NCBI GenBank assembly: GCA_003963305.1
Contig: RXJR01000028.1
Span: 62,001 to 126,000 of the forward strand
Reading direction: 5' to 3'
Source of the DNA: Candidatus Melainabacteria bacterium
GTDB taxonomy: Bacteria > Cyanobacteriota > Vampirovibrionia > Obscuribacterales > Obscuribacteraceae
DNA length: 64,000 bases
Part shown: positions 9,423-18,806 of the stretch, piece after piece
How positions within the stretch are numbered: the first letter of the stretch is position 1
How the letters are laid out: the number at the start of each line of letters is the position of its first letter
Program-made: the position numbers and the translations under genes
Notes under the pieces: model-generated
The model's database searches: none
What the model was told of the DNA's origin: nothing
Seen by the model: the letters and a program-made list of their open reading frames with translations, nothing else

Positions 9423-10277
9423 TTATCGACTGTACTTATCCAAAAAATCAAACACTTCGGCAGTCGGCTTATCACATGCAAGACCCAGGTCCTCGTTCAA
9501 ACTGGCGTGTGTTTTTCCCTGTACGGCCACGGCTTTTGAAGGTGTTCCAGCCTTCTTGAGGGCGCCATTGAAAGCAAGAGCCTGAGCTGTTGCATCAGCA
9601 CGATTTGGAATGTAGAGGATCAAAAAAGGTGGCATAAAGTTGCCACGTCTCACGTATCTGATAGGAGAGGCCTGCCACCAGACCTGAGAATCTCGTCCGA
9701 AAACCGAGTTGAGCAGGTCATGATGCTTCGACGACCTGGCTGTTGCGGCAAAGTTATAGCTGCCGCCGTCTAAGAGAATTGTCCCCTTAAGACAGGAAGG
9801 TTCAAGTCCATACTGGGCTAGGAATCGGGCATCTGTTGAAATAAGGGCTGCTAGAGCTGCACCGGCTGAATGTCCCATCAAAAACAGACAGTCGGGATCA
9901 CCGCCGTATCGTTTGATGTTCTTGTGAATCCAGGCCACCGACTCTGCCACATCCTGTGCGTGAACGGGATATTTCACCGCCGGAGAAAGCCTGTAATCGA
10001 CAGTGACAAAAATAAATCCCCGGCGGGTAAATGCCAGGGGCTTATTAAAGACGCTAGAACTTTTGTCACCTGAACTGAACTTTCCTCCGTGGAAGAAAAT
10101 AATTACCGGATGAGAACTCCCGGTTCTGGGGGAGAAGACATCCAGTTGATTGAAACTCTTTCGAGCCGGCGCGTAGACCTGATGGGCAAAGCATCGCGGT
10201 CGGAATGTTCGACTCAGCGGAGATGGCGATGAATGCGTTTCAGCTTCAGCACAACAGCTTGAGCTGAGGCTGAACAA
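9423..10277 (-). CDS. Secreted alpha/beta hydrolase (carboxylesterase-like), start uncertain
   Basis: An alpha/beta-hydrolase with the oxyanion HGG motif (FFHGGKFSSGDKS), the VDYRLSP strand and the GHSAGAA nucleophile elbow; the C-terminal KTHASLNEDLG supplies the likely catalytic His. It resembles the BD-FAE/esterase-lipase group. The only standard start in frame is TTG at 10277, yet the frame upstream to a TAG at 10323-10325 encodes a run (ISSIICLALCAVLFSLSSSCCAEA) that looks like a signal peptide. Either translation begins at an ATC/ATT codon near 10301-10313, or a small frameshift hides the start. A small gene ends at 10327 on the same strand, so translational coupling is possible. Confidence 0.8.
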   Translation of the reverse strand: MFSLSSSCCAEAETHSSPSPLSRTFRPRCFAHQVYAPARKSFNQLDVFSPRTGSSHPVIIFFHGGKFSSGDKSSSVFNKPLAFTRRGFIFVTVDYRLSPAVKYPVHAQDVAESVAWIHKNIKRYGGDPDCLFLMGHSAGAALAALISTDARFLAQYGLEPSCLKGTILLDGGSYNFAATARSSKHHDLLNSVFGRDSQVWWQASPIRYVRRGNFMPPFLILYIPNRADATAQALAFNGALKKAGTPSKAVAVQGKTHASLNEDLGLACDKPTAEVFDFLDKYSR

Positions 10278-10326
10278 AACGGCGCAAAGAGCCAGACAGA
10301 TAATTGAGCTGATTGTGCGACCCTAG

Positions 10327-10548
10327 CTAATTTGATTCGGCATCAAAGGTGGACTTGGCATCTATTGAGGAAATTTCCCCGAGAATGCTGCTCAAAGCCA
10401 TTTCAGTGCTAATTGTAAATCGCGGAAAACGTTTCGGAGCAGATGCCGAAACGCTCTTCATCACAGTGTGCTTACTGGAGAAACGCTCTTCCATCTCTTT
10501 CAGCTCTTGCATCAGATCTTTTGTTTCTGGAAAAAGTTTGTTTGCCAT
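10327..10548 (-). CDS. Small hypothetical protein, 73 residues
   Basis: Starts MANKLFPETKDLMQELKEMEERFSS; the frame extends upstream to 10632, but that part looks non-coding and the ATG at 10546-10548 has a GGAAA site. The product has an amphipathic N-terminal helix, then a Ser/Ala/Lys-rich central part and an acidic tail. No family recognised. It sits immediately upstream of the secreted hydrolase on the same strand and may be co-transcribed with it. Confidence 0.5.
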   Translation of the reverse strand: MANKLFPETKDLMQELKEMEERFSSKHTVMKSVSASAPKRFPRFTISTEMALSSILGEISSIDAKSTFDAESN

Positions 10549-10632
10549 GAGCGATTTCCGCCGCCTATGTGTGTTGTAGTAACTGCAAAATTCTAGAGAT
10601 GCCCGCCGACGCAACGGTCCGGCTGTTGGCAA

Positions 10633-11112
10633 CTATAATGCCAGCAACTATTGAAATCAAGCCATTCCTTTAGCGTTACTTAATAATTAGCCGCTCCAAT
10701 CATAAAGACACTTGACGACCTCGCGGTTCTCAACAGATGTACATGCTTGTCAATTTCGAAGTCCAGCAGCTATGCAGGCAGTTATAGCAGCGATATTCGT
10801 TTCTCCAGTTAATACTGTATATGGTGCCGTTTGAGGACAAAGAAACTGTCAAAAAACTAATCAAAAGTCTTCTAACTAAGATGATTATGCCTCGTTCATC
10901 ACTGAATATGAAGCGCCTCAATACATAAGCTTTGACATCACCTGTGCAACACTGACATACTCACTCACCTCTGATGAGTCCGATGCCGGTGAAGGCTAGC
11001 ATCGTGGATTGTGGGTTTCACCTTTTGGAAACAACAGACTGAGTCCCCGTCACCATTTGGGAGTCTGCTCTAGATTGTGCAAGCAAATGCTTGCCCCTAA
11101 AAAGGAAACAAA
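10633..11112 (+). promoter_or_regulatory. 480-bp region with structured leader before the DEAD-box helicase gene
   Basis: No convincing gene lies here. Several hairpins precede the helicase start: CGATGC (10981-10986) with GCATCG (10999-11004); a competing pair GGTGAA (10988-10993) with TTCACC (11017-11022); CAGACT with AGTCTG (about 11035-11068) with an inner CCC/GGG; and GCAAGC (11079-11084) with GCTTGC (11089-11094). The last sits just before the AAGGA ribosome site. Cold- and RNA-responsive control of DEAD-box helicases through structured leaders is known in bacteria; its operation here is an inference. Confidence 0.45.
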
Positions 11113-12582
11113 ATGAACTTTACCGAACTTGGTCTATCCAAGCGAATTGTTGCCGTACTCGAAAAACTAAGCTTTATCGAACCTACTGAAATTCAGCAAA
11201 AAGCAATTCCATTCATCGTCAATGGACGAGACATTCTGGCCTCTGCCGAAACCGGCTCAGGAAAAACTGCCGCCTACGCTTTGCCTATCATCCAAAACCT
11301 GAAGGGTACCTCCGAACGAAAACCACGCTGTCTCGTTCTCGTGCCAACTCGGGAGTTGGCACTGCAAGTGCAGAGCCAGTTCGAGCGCTTCTCGAACAAC
11401 TCTGGACTGAGGACGGTCACCGTATACGGCGGAACAGGATACGAAAAACAAACCAGATTGATGCGCCGGGGCGTTGACGTCGTTGTAGCCACACCTGGAC
11501 GTCTGTTTGATCACATAGAACGAGGCAATGTGGACCTCAGTCACATCTCTCTACTGGTGCTTGACGAAGCTGACCGCATGCTCGACATGGGCTTCCTTCC
11601 TCAGGTAAGAAGAATCGTCGATGAGATGGAAGGCACTAATCGTCAAACATTGATGTTCTCCGCGACAATCAGCGGCACTGTTGAGCGCATCGCATCAGAG
11701 TTTCTTACGAATCCGGTAACGGTTCAAGTCAACACTAAAAGAGTTGAACCAAGCTCAATTGAACAACGCATCTACCATATAGACGAAGCGGGCAAAGACG
11801 CACTGTTAGTCCAGCTGATCCAGGCCGAACCGGAAATGAACTCGGTCCTGGTTTTCACAAAAACCCGTCGAAAAGCAGCCAAAATCAGGAAAAAGCTCTG
11901 TACATCGAACATTACTGCAGAGGAAATTCACGGCGATATTTCACAAAGTCAACGAGAAAAGACTCTGGCACGCTACCGTGAAGGCAGATTCTCCGTGCTC
12001 GTTGCCACAGATATTGCCGCACGTGGATTAGACATCCCGGCAATCAGCCACGTGGTCAATTACGATCTGCCAATGTCTGCCGCCGACTACGTACATCGCA
12101 TTGGTCGCACAGGCCGAGCCGGACGCTCAGGCGTTGCGCTCTCTTTCGTGTGCGCCGACCAGCGCCACCTCATGAAAGACATCGAGAAAGTAACGGGAAG
12201 GCCTCTGGACCCGAACGCTCCACAGCAAGACCACGGCTCCGAGCATCAAAAGGCGAGACGACGACGCTTCAACAGAACTGGCCCCGCCAGAAATGCTGAA
12301 AACGCCGGCGCAAACTCGAACTGGAAACCGAAGGCCAGAACTGGCGGACGCTCCGAGAGCACTACCGGTGACTACGCCGGATACAGCACAGGCGACGACA
12401 ACAGAGCCAACAGCAGATACAAGAAATACGGCAACGCCACCAGTGACCAGGCAAGATCGGGTCAAGGTTCCAGGAACGGCTCGGCAAACGGCAGCACTAA
12501 GCGATTCTGGGGACGTAAGCCTTCAGGTGCGACTGCGAAGCCGCAAGCAGGAAGCCGAAAATCCGCCGCTCAGGCTGTTTGA
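11113..12582 (+). CDS. rhlE: DEAD-box ATP-dependent RNA helicase, RhlE type
   Basis: A 489-residue helicase with all core motifs in order: F-x-ELGLS and the Q motif (EPTEIQQKAIP), Walker A AETGSGKT, PTRELALQ, GG, TPGRL, DEAD in LVLDEADRMLDMGF, SAT, then the second RecA domain with VFTKTRRKA, ATDIAARGLDIP and HRIGRTGRAGRSG. The last 110 residues form a Gly/Ser/Asn/Arg/Lys-rich disordered tail of the kind that binds RNA in this group. It probably remodels RNA or ribosome assembly intermediates. ATG at 11113 follows AAGGA. It stands alone and ends 2 bp from a convergent gene. Confidence 0.93.
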   Translation: MNFTELGLSKRIVAVLEKLSFIEPTEIQQKAIPFIVNGRDILASAETGSGKTAAYALPIIQNLKGTSERKPRCLVLVPTRELALQVQSQFERFSNNSGLRTVTVYGGTGYEKQTRLMRRGVDVVVATPGRLFDHIERGNVDLSHISLLVLDEADRMLDMGFLPQVRRIVDEMEGTNRQTLMFSATISGTVERIASEFLTNPVTVQVNTKRVEPSSIEQRIYHIDEAGKDALLVQLIQAEPEMNSVLVFTKTRRKAAKIRKKLCTSNITAEEIHGDISQSQREKTLARYREGRFSVLVATDIAARGLDIPAISHVVNYDLPMSAADYVHRIGRTGRAGRSGVALSFVCADQRHLMKDIEKVTGRPLDPNAPQQDHGSEHQKARRRRFNRTGPARNAENAGANSNWKPKARTGGRSESTTGDYAGYSTGDDNRANSRYKKYGNATSDQARSGQGSRNGSANGSTKRFWGRKPSGATAKPQAGSRKSAAQAV

Positions 12583-12584
12583 AG

Positions 12585-13136
12585 TTACTTCTTCTTCAAA
12601 GGCACTTCGTCTTGATCTGACATTACCGGCACGCCTCGCTTGTGCACGATAATGGCATACATCTTTCGAGCCAGGTCTTCATCCAGGCGACGATACTCGT
12701 ATGCTATTCCGGCACTGACGTTGTCGTAGTAGTCGACGCGACCGTTTTTTGCCCTGTATTCAGTCAATTTGAGACGATTAGCCATAAGACTGGTCAACGG
12801 TGATTGCTTGCTGATACCGTCTTTGGTGACAACAGCCGAACCTGCTGAAGCGATTTGAATCGCTTTGCCATCTTTATCGTAGAACACTTTCAACATCACT
12901 GTCGTCAGACCTTTGTCCTTCCAATCAGCGTGTTCGACTTTTACGCCTGAAGGTAGAGTGTAGGAACCATCGAAGTTACCTGCTGCTTCTTTCATTTTTT
13001 GCGCAGTCATGCCAAGCTTTGCCACCCCGATTCCTACTCCGGGCGTAGCGAGCACCTTCTCAACGGCCAGACACGGCACATTTGCAAATCCAAATGAAAG
13101 GCCCAGGATTAGCAACGCAGACAGGGAAACTCTCAT
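12585..13136 (-). CDS. Secreted hypothetical protein, 183 residues
   Basis: Begins MRVSLSALLILGLSFGFANVPCLAVEK, a signal peptide with likely cleavage near residue 23-25. ATG at 13136 has an AAGGAAG site 7 bp upstream; a TTG one codon earlier is less likely. The mature part contains an N-terminal GVGIGVAKLGMTAQKMKEAAG segment, recalling periplasmic proteins that repeat a G-x-x-LG-x-T/S-x-x-V pattern, and a C-terminal Lys-rich tail. No enzyme motif is seen. It converges with the helicase gene with a 2-bp gap. Confidence 0.7.
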   Translation of the reverse strand: MRVSLSALLILGLSFGFANVPCLAVEKVLATPGVGIGVAKLGMTAQKMKEAAGNFDGSYTLPSGVKVEHADWKDKGLTTVMLKVFYDKDGKAIQIASAGSAVVTKDGISKQSPLTSLMANRLKLTEYRAKNGRVDYYDNVSAGIAYEYRRLDEDLARKMYAIIVHKRGVPVMSDQDEVPLKKK

Positions 13137-13350
13137 CAAATATCTTCCTTTTTAGTAGGGCAGTTAAGAGCAGATTCTACTATGTCGACATGGTTCATCG
13201 AGGCAATGCATATGTTCATCGACCAACCGGAAAGCCTGCACTGATAAACGATTTGAAGCTTTAATCAAAAAAGACGGAAAAATAATCGATTTGAAGTGAA
13301 CTTTTTGCCTGTCACTTACGTATTAGTGTTAGGTGATAGATGAGGCGCAT

Positions 13351-14418
13351 ATGAAAAAATCAATTGCTCTAGTGACAATAGGAATGATTGCTACCCTGCA
13401 CTTCGGTGGCACTCTTTTGCGGTCGACTGCGACTGCAGCCGCACCAAAAACAACGACAGCTGAAACCCTCGCTACCTCTCAAATTCAAGTTATTTATGAC
13501 GATTGGTCTTATGCAAATAAAGACCGCTCGCTGCCGGTCAAAATCTATCTTCCAAAACGAGCGGACCATCCTCTTCCGGTCGTCATCTTCTCGCATGGTC
13601 TGGGTGGCTCGCGTGAAGCGGCTCCTTATCTTGGTGATTACTGGGCAGAGCACGGCTATATCGGGGTGTTCATTCAACATCCCGGCAGCGACGAATCATT
13701 TTGGAAGCCATCACTTTCGCAAGGCGGTCCTATTAGCAAGGCAGCACTGCTTCCTAAATTCAGGCAACAACTGACCAACCCTGCTCATGCTATCAATCGA
13801 GCCCAGGATGTACATTTCATCATCGACAAACTGACTGAGTTGAACAAGAGCTCTGGTCCACTGTCGGGGAAAATGGATCTTAACGCTCTCGCCATAGCTG
13901 GGCACTCTTTTGGCTCATGGACGGCATTGACAGCAAGCGGGCAAACATTTGTCAGCCCAGGCGGCAAGAAAATTGAGGCTGGCGATCCTCGAATCAAAGC
14001 CGCAATTTACCTGAGTCCAACCGTGGCCAAAAAAGGTTCCGACCTTGATATCGCCTACGGAGGCATCAAAATACCGGGACTTCATCTGACTGGCACCAAA
14101 GATGATTCACCTGTAAACGGCACCAGAGCAGATGAACGGCGTGTGCCATTCGATCACATCAGCAAAAGTGATCAATACCTGGTCATACTTGACGGCGCAG
14201 ACCACATGGTTTTCGGTGCCGGACGGAAAAGACTGAGAGCCGATCACGATGACGTCGCTCAGCAAGAAATCGTTGCGGACGTATCCACAAAATTCTTAGA
14301 TGCCTACCTCAAACATGATTCGTCCGCTTTGACGTGGTTACGTGGTGCTGGAGCAAAAGCAGAGATAAACGGCAAAGGTACGTACGAATACAAACTGGCA
14401 AATGCCGCCCGAACATAA
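13351..14418 (+). CDS. Secreted alpha/beta hydrolase (dienelactone hydrolase / PAF-acetylhydrolase-like)
   Basis: The chosen ATG at 13351 has a GAGG site and starts a signal peptide (MKKSIALVTIGMIATLHFGGTLL); a GTG six codons earlier is open but weaker. The 355-residue product has the PVVIFSHGLGGSREA oxyanion segment, the GHSFGSWTAL nucleophile elbow (Ser in G-x-S-x-G), a strand with HLTGTKDDSPV offering the acidic residue, and LDGADHMVF with the catalytic His. This order suits an esterase or lipase-like enzyme acting outside the cytoplasm. The substrate cannot be read from sequence. Confidence 0.85.
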   Translation: MKKSIALVTIGMIATLHFGGTLLRSTATAAAPKTTTAETLATSQIQVIYDDWSYANKDRSLPVKIYLPKRADHPLPVVIFSHGLGGSREAAPYLGDYWAEHGYIGVFIQHPGSDESFWKPSLSQGGPISKAALLPKFRQQLTNPAHAINRAQDVHFIIDKLTELNKSSGPLSGKMDLNALAIAGHSFGSWTALTASGQTFVSPGGKKIEAGDPRIKAAIYLSPTVAKKGSDLDIAYGGIKIPGLHLTGTKDDSPVNGTRADERRVPFDHISKSDQYLVILDGADHMVFGAGRKRLRADHDDVAQQEIVADVSTKFLDAYLKHDSSALTWLRGAGAKAEINGKGTYEYKLANAART

Positions 14419-14542
14419 ATTTCTCTCTGTTTCAGTGGGGGAATTACGCTAAAGAGGACTGCGAAGGCTCTAGCATTCAGCATGTATGAAGAGTATTTTA
14501 ATTTTGTCTCTTCGCCCACAATCAGCTAATCGGGTAGTGAAC

Positions 14543-15124
14543 ATGAGTGCCGAGAAATCGAGCAAGAAAGGCTTTGCGATTCTTTTCGTAGGAGTAATGA
14601 TAGGTATCGGCGTCGGCATAGCGGCTTGTGTCACAACAATGGTGCACCCTGCCACAGCAACAGCCAATGAAAAATCAGTAGCTGTTGCTGCCAGACCGGC
14701 AAAGCCTCTACCGAGTCTCTACCCTCCTCCTCCCCAGACTGCCTCTTTGAACGCAGGCTATGACGCAGTCACAGCACCACTACAACCCGACCAGAGTCAA
14801 TCAGTCGCTGCGTATCAGCAGCCAACAACGAACTTTCAACCAGCTCTGGCACCAGCTCTGGCACCAGCTCTGGCACCAGCACAAGGAATTTCACAAGGAA
14901 CAGCCATTCAGTCTCAAGACGGCTCGTTACTGATGCCTGGCGTGAACGCATATGCCACCACAGCTCAAGCGCCCGCTGCAACGATGGCAACGTACGAAGC
15001 AACAGCAGACACGATCACGGCTGGGCACGTCAATCCAAACTGGACGATCGGTAAAAACGGACTGATTCAGAATCCCTGTGTCGATCCACCTTCTGCACAT
15101 GGCAGACAGACCGGTCAGTATTAA
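14543..15124 (+). CDS. Membrane-anchored, Pro/Ala-rich hypothetical protein
   Basis: Starts MSAEKSSKKGFAILFVGVMIGIGVGIAACV: a short basic head and one transmembrane segment (about 10-30). An upstream in-frame ATG at 14486 is possible but lacks a ribosome site. The rest is low-complexity, rich in Pro, Ala, Gln and Thr, with a PALA tandem at 14841-14879. The C-terminal end (NPNWTIGKNGLIQNPCVDPP) is more ordered. It looks like a periplasm-facing linker or surface protein; no domain recognised. Confidence 0.65.
   Translation: MSAEKSSKKGFAILFVGVMIGIGVGIAACVTTMVHPATATANEKSVAVAARPAKPLPSLYPPPPQTASLNAGYDAVTAPLQPDQSQSVAAYQQPTTNFQPALAPALAPALAPAQGISQGTAIQSQDGSLLMPGVNAYATTAQAPAATMATYEATADTITAGHVNPNWTIGKNGLIQNPCVDPPSAHGRQTGQY
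14841..14879 (+). repeat. 12-bp in-gene tandem repeat encoding PALA
   Basis: Three copies of the unit CCAGCTCTGGCA lie head to tail inside the Pro/Ala-rich protein gene and encode Pro-Ala-Leu-Ala. The copies are identical at the DNA level, so the number could change by slippage. Confidence 0.85.
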
Positions 15125-15236
15125 CTGCGAGTTCCGAACTGGGATCTGGAAATCGAACAGAAATTCCAAACTCGACGCACTGGAACCTGCACCGAGTTCC
15201 TCGCCCATCCTTGATGAACGTCTCAGCTAAAGCTGC

Positions 15237-16259
15237 TTAGTTCACTTCCAGTGAAGTCAAAAACTTATCGGCACTTGCCGTGTCCGGAGCCTCTTTAGAG
15301 CTTAAGAAAGTCAGCTCATAGAGAGCGTCTTTGACCCAGTAGACGCGACCCAAGCGAAGCGCACCGTCTTTATCTTTGATCTCATATGATTTGCCAGGGG
15401 CGCCTTTCAAATCAATGTCGGCAGTCTTCACAACAGTGCCACCATTTTGGCGAGAGGCTAAATCTACAGCATCATCAATGTTTTTCTTGGGGTCATTGAA
15501 CCAATTTTTCAGAGTCTCTGGCTCAAATGTCGTGCAAGCAGCTCTGTAGCTCTCCTTGTTATCGGGATCATTGACGCGTTTGCCCTGCTCGCCACATCGA
15601 GCCCAATGCTGAGTGGTCTTGATGTCGGCTGTATTTTTGACGACACCATATGAATCGGGATTCTCAGCTGCAGCCTTACCAAATTGCTTTTCGAGCGCAG
15701 CTTTGCCCGGCTCTGCTTCGTTCGGCATCAGTACCGACCAGTTGCTCTTAGGCAATGAAACACGCTGCCAGCCGAATGCATACGCGGGAGTAGCATCAGG
15801 AGCGGGCTCAACACCCACCTCGTAATAGATACCGTCTTTGATACCAATCGGAATGGTCGTAGAAATTGAACTGTTCTTTCCTTCAGCCGACAACTTAAGA
15901 AGATTGGTCGGCTTCAAATTCGCTTTGTAGAAAAGCCCGTCCGGTCCCATATTGGGCTTATCCATATCAGGCTTTGGTGGCAAAATTTCAAACTTGGTGA
16001 ATTTGTTTCCATCCTTCATCGAGGCTTCGGTGATGCCGTCAATCAATTCCTGCATGCTGGACTGAACCTTCACTGGCATGCGCAACTTGCGCAGCCCCTC
16101 AACATCATTAGCGTTGAAGGTCTTCATGTACAACGCGCCAAACTGCTCTGGTGTCTTCCGGGAGCCGTCCTGAGCAAAAGCACCTACCGAACAAGTCATT
16201 GCCACCAGAAAGGCAATTCCGGAGTGTAGCAATTTAGATTTCGATGTTGCAGACGGCAT
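15237..16259 (-). CDS. Secreted hypothetical protein, about 340 residues
   Basis: Starting at ATG 16259, preceded by GGAG, the product begins MPSATSKSKLLHSGIAFLVAMTCSVGAFAQDG, a typical signal peptide with an AFA-Q cleavage site. The mature part has a helical KTPEQFGALYMKTFNANDVEGL segment reminiscent of SnoaL-like scaffolds, then beta-rich stretches, and ends with YELTFLSSKEAPDTASADKFLTSLEVN, a form seen at the end of many periplasmic stress proteins. The function is unknown. The open frame extends eight codons further upstream without a ribosome site. Confidence 0.7.
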   Translation of the reverse strand: MPSATSKSKLLHSGIAFLVAMTCSVGAFAQDGSRKTPEQFGALYMKTFNANDVEGLRKLRMPVKVQSSMQELIDGITEASMKDGNKFTKFEILPPKPDMDKPNMGPDGLFYKANLKPTNLLKLSAEGKNSSISTTIPIGIKDGIYYEVGVEPAPDATPAYAFGWQRVSLPKSNWSVLMPNEAEPGKAALEKQFGKAAAENPDSYGVVKNTADIKTTQHWARCGEQGKRVNDPDNKESYRAACTTFEPETLKNWFNDPKKNIDDAVDLASRQNGGTVVKTADIDLKGAPGKSYEIKDKDGALRLGRVYWVKDALYELTFLSSKEAPDTASADKFLTSLEVN

Positions 16260-16367
16260 AGACTCTCCTCGTAAAAAATGCACTCACTTCACTGCTGGCA
16301 GTAAAAATTTAGGCGACGCTTACAGATCGTATTCGTATATCGAACCCGATGCTTCCTGCTCAGTTAT

Positions 16368-16763
16368 TCACCTTTGATAAACCTCAAGAGGCAGTCCGTC
16401 TGGATCTGCAAAAAAGAAAAACTTCTTGTCCGTTATTTCGTCGATTCTAATCTCTTCCACTGCCACACCCTTCTCACTCAGGCGGCGGTGAGTCTCCTCG
16501 ACATCCTCGACCTGGAAAGCGAGGTGACGCAGTCCACATGCTTCCGGTCTGGATACACGCGGTGGCGGCGAGGGAAAGGAAAACAACTCAATCTGCGCAT
16601 GGCGCCCGACTCTCAAATCTAACTTGTATGAGTTGCGTTCAGCCCGAAAGGTCTCTTCCAGCACCGCAAAACCGAGCGTTTCAGTGTAGAAAGCCCTGGA
16701 ACGCTCATAGTTAGAGCAGATTATCGCAACGTGGTGAATCTCACTTTCAGCTAACACAAACAA
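16368..16763 (-). CDS. gloA2: VOC-family metalloenzyme, GloA2/YaeR-like
   Basis: A 131-residue single-domain glyoxalase-fold protein. It matches the YaeR/GloA2 group closely: IHHVAIICSNYERSRAFYTETLGF, IELFSFPSPPPRVSRPEACGLRHLAFQVEDVE and FFFADPDGLPLEVYQR. The likely metal ligands are the His near position 10, the Glu of IELF, the His of RHLAF and the Glu of LEVY. The group is often annotated as a lactoylglutathione lyase-like protein, but its substrate is not settled. The first codon is TTG at 16763 or the GTG two codons later. Confidence 0.88.
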   Translation of the reverse strand: MFVLAESEIHHVAIICSNYERSRAFYTETLGFAVLEETFRAERNSYKLDLRVGRHAQIELFSFPSPPPRVSRPEACGLRHLAFQVEDVEETHRRLSEKGVAVEEIRIDEITDKKFFFFADPDGLPLEVYQR

Positions 16764-16964
16764 CCTAACTATATCTAAGGATTATGCAATCGCTTTCACA
16801 GCCGACAAAATTGAGCCGAATCGATTACAGGAGCTAGGATTACAGCACATGACAACCCGCATAGCTGCTTCTGAATAAATCAGTAATATTTCTTGAAGTA
16901 AAGTAGCTCGGATGTATCATTGCATGTCTAACAGTGCACTCTTCATCAAAGGGCTGGCGAATTT

Positions 16965-18803
16965 ATGATAAACACGCTGTCATCAAATCCGGTTGTCAAC
17001 GTCACCGCCAGCTATTCGGTCAGACACATCACCCTGGCTAAATGGGTGATGGAGATTGCCTCCCTCTGCAAACCAGATCAAATTCACTGGTGCGACGGAT
17101 CTCAGGACGAGTATGATTCGCTTTGCAAAGAGATGACAGCAAAGGGAACATTGATTCGCCTCAACCCTTCTTTGCGTCCAAACAGCTTTCTGGCTCGTAC
17201 CCACTCCTCAGATGTTGCACCGGCAGACGACTGCACCTACATTTGCTCTCAAACTGAAGCGGAAGCAGGACCAACTAACAATTGGAAAGCTCCTGCTGAA
17301 GCCAAAAGCACCTTAACTGGTCTTTTCGAAGGCTGCATGCGCGGTCGCACTATGTATGTCGTTCCTTTCAGCATGGGACCGCTTGGTTCATCGATTTCAC
17401 AGATCGGTGTGCAGCTCACCGACTCACCATATGTAGTGGCAAGCATGCGCCTGATCAGCAGAGTCGGCAAGAAAGTTGTCGAAGCTCTCGGTGTTTACGG
17501 TGATTTCGTTCGATGCCTGCACAGCGTTGGAAAACCACTTGCTGCTGGTGAAGTTGACACCGCCTGGCCTTGCAACGCAGAAACAAAGTTTATCGCTCAC
17601 TTTCCCGATAGCAGAGAAATCTGGTCATACGGCTCAGGCTACGGTGCCAATGCTCTGCTCGGCAAAAAGAGCCTTGGTCTTAGAATCGCCTCGACCATGG
17701 CCCGCGACGAGGGCTGGTTAGCAGAGCACATGGTTATTTTAGGAATTCAATCACCTCAGGGTGATAAGAAGTACATTGCCGCAGCATTTCCGAGCGCATG
17801 CGGAAAAACCAACCTGGCTATGCTGGCTCCTCCAGCTGCTCTCAGCGGCTGGAAAGTCACCACTGTTGGTGACGATATAGCATGGATCAAACCGGGAGCC
17901 GACGGCAAATTTTATGCCATCAACCCGGAAGCTGGATATTTTGGAATCGTGGCAGGCATTTCCGAAAAAACGAACCAGAACGCATTGAACACTATGCGCG
18001 AAAATTGCATTTTCACCAACGTCGCCCTTACAGAAGATGGCGATGTCTGGTGGGAAGGATTAACAGAAAAACCGCCAGCCAAACTGACAGACTGGCAGGG
18101 TAACGAGTGGACAGCATATTGCGGTCGACCGGCGGCCCACAAAAACGCGAGATTCACTGTTCCAGCAGCGAACTGCCCTTCGCTGGACTCGAAGTGGAAC
18201 GACCCGAAAGGTGTTCCAATCAGTGCATTCGTTTTTGGCAACCGCCGTGCCACCGCAATTCCACTTGTCACCGAAGCCTTCAACTGGGATTACGGCGTTT
18301 ATCTCGCCTCCGTCAGCGGTTCCGAGCGCACTCGCGCCATGGGTGCAGTCAGCGAAGTCAGCCGTGACCCGATGGCCATGCTCGCCTACTGCGGCTACAA
18401 CATGGGTGACTACTTCAGCCACTGGTTGCAAATGGGACGCGAAGTCAAGTCACCGCCACCAATTTTTTCAGTCAATTGGTTCCGCATCGACGCCAACGGA
18501 AAGATCATCTGGCCGGGCTTTGGCGAGAATTTCCGCGTTTTAAAGTGGATATTTGAGCGAGCACAGAGAAAAGCATCGGCTGTACAATCTGAGTTGGGAT
18601 GGATGCCAACTTATGATGACATCGATTGGACAGGCTGCACGAGCGTTTCGAAAGAAAAATTCGAGTCCGTCATGACCGTCGACAAGAAAATTTGGCAGAA
18701 AGAACTGGAATCTCATCAAACGTTGTTTGACACTTTCGCCACAAAAATTCCAAAGCAATTTACACTGCTGCGAGAATTACTCCAGTTAGGATTTAAAAGA
18801 TAA
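16965..18803 (+). CDS. pckG: Phosphoenolpyruvate carboxykinase (GTP)
   Basis: A 612-residue enzyme of normal length that converts oxaloacetate and GTP to phosphoenolpyruvate, CO2 and GDP, the entry step of gluconeogenesis. Diagnostic features of the GTP-dependent class are the substrate-binding [22 protein letters not shown] stretch, the P-loop [13 protein letters not shown] with the reactive Cys of the family, the metal-binding GDDIAWIK, and WEGLTEKPP. No residue appears missing. The next gene starts 3 bp after its stop, so the two are almost certainly co-transcribed. Confidence 0.97.
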   Translation: MINTLSSNPVVNVTASYSVRHITLAKWVMEIASLCKPDQIHWCDGSQDEYDSLCKEMTAKGTLIRLNPSLRPNSFLARTHSSDVAPADDCTYICSQTEAEAGPTNNWKAPAEAKSTLTGLFEGCMRGRTMYVVPFSMGPLGSSISQIGVQLTDSPYVVASMRLISRVGKKVVEALGVYGDFVRCLHSVGKPLAAGEVDTAWPCNAETKFIAHFPDSREIWSYGSGYGANALLGKKSLGLRIASTMARDEGWLAEHMVILGIQSPQGDKKYIAAAFPSACGKTNLAMLAPPAALSGWKVTTVGDDIAWIKPGADGKFYAINPEAGYFGIVAGISEKTNQNALNTMRENCIFTNVALTEDGDVWWEGLTEKPPAKLTDWQGNEWTAYCGRPAAHKNARFTVPAANCPSLDSKWNDPKGVPISAFVFGNRRATAIPLVTEAFNWDYGVYLASVSGSERTRAMGAVSEVSRDPMAMLAYCGYNMGDYFSHWLQMGREVKSPPPIFSVNWFRIDANGKIIWPGFGENFRVLKWIFERAQRKASAVQSELGWMPTYDDIDWTGCTSVSKEKFESVMTVDKKIWQKELESHQTLFDTFATKIPKQFTLLRELLQLGFKR

Positions 18804-18806
18804 CGC

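Noticed and set aside
10730-10921. 63-codon reverse-strand frame in the region before rhlE
   Set aside because: Random-looking composition and no ribosome site; better explained as non-coding.
10971-11030. CTGATGA followed by a stem, like a hammerhead ribozyme core
   Set aside because: No GAAA box follows stem II in the required place and no stem III closes the junction.
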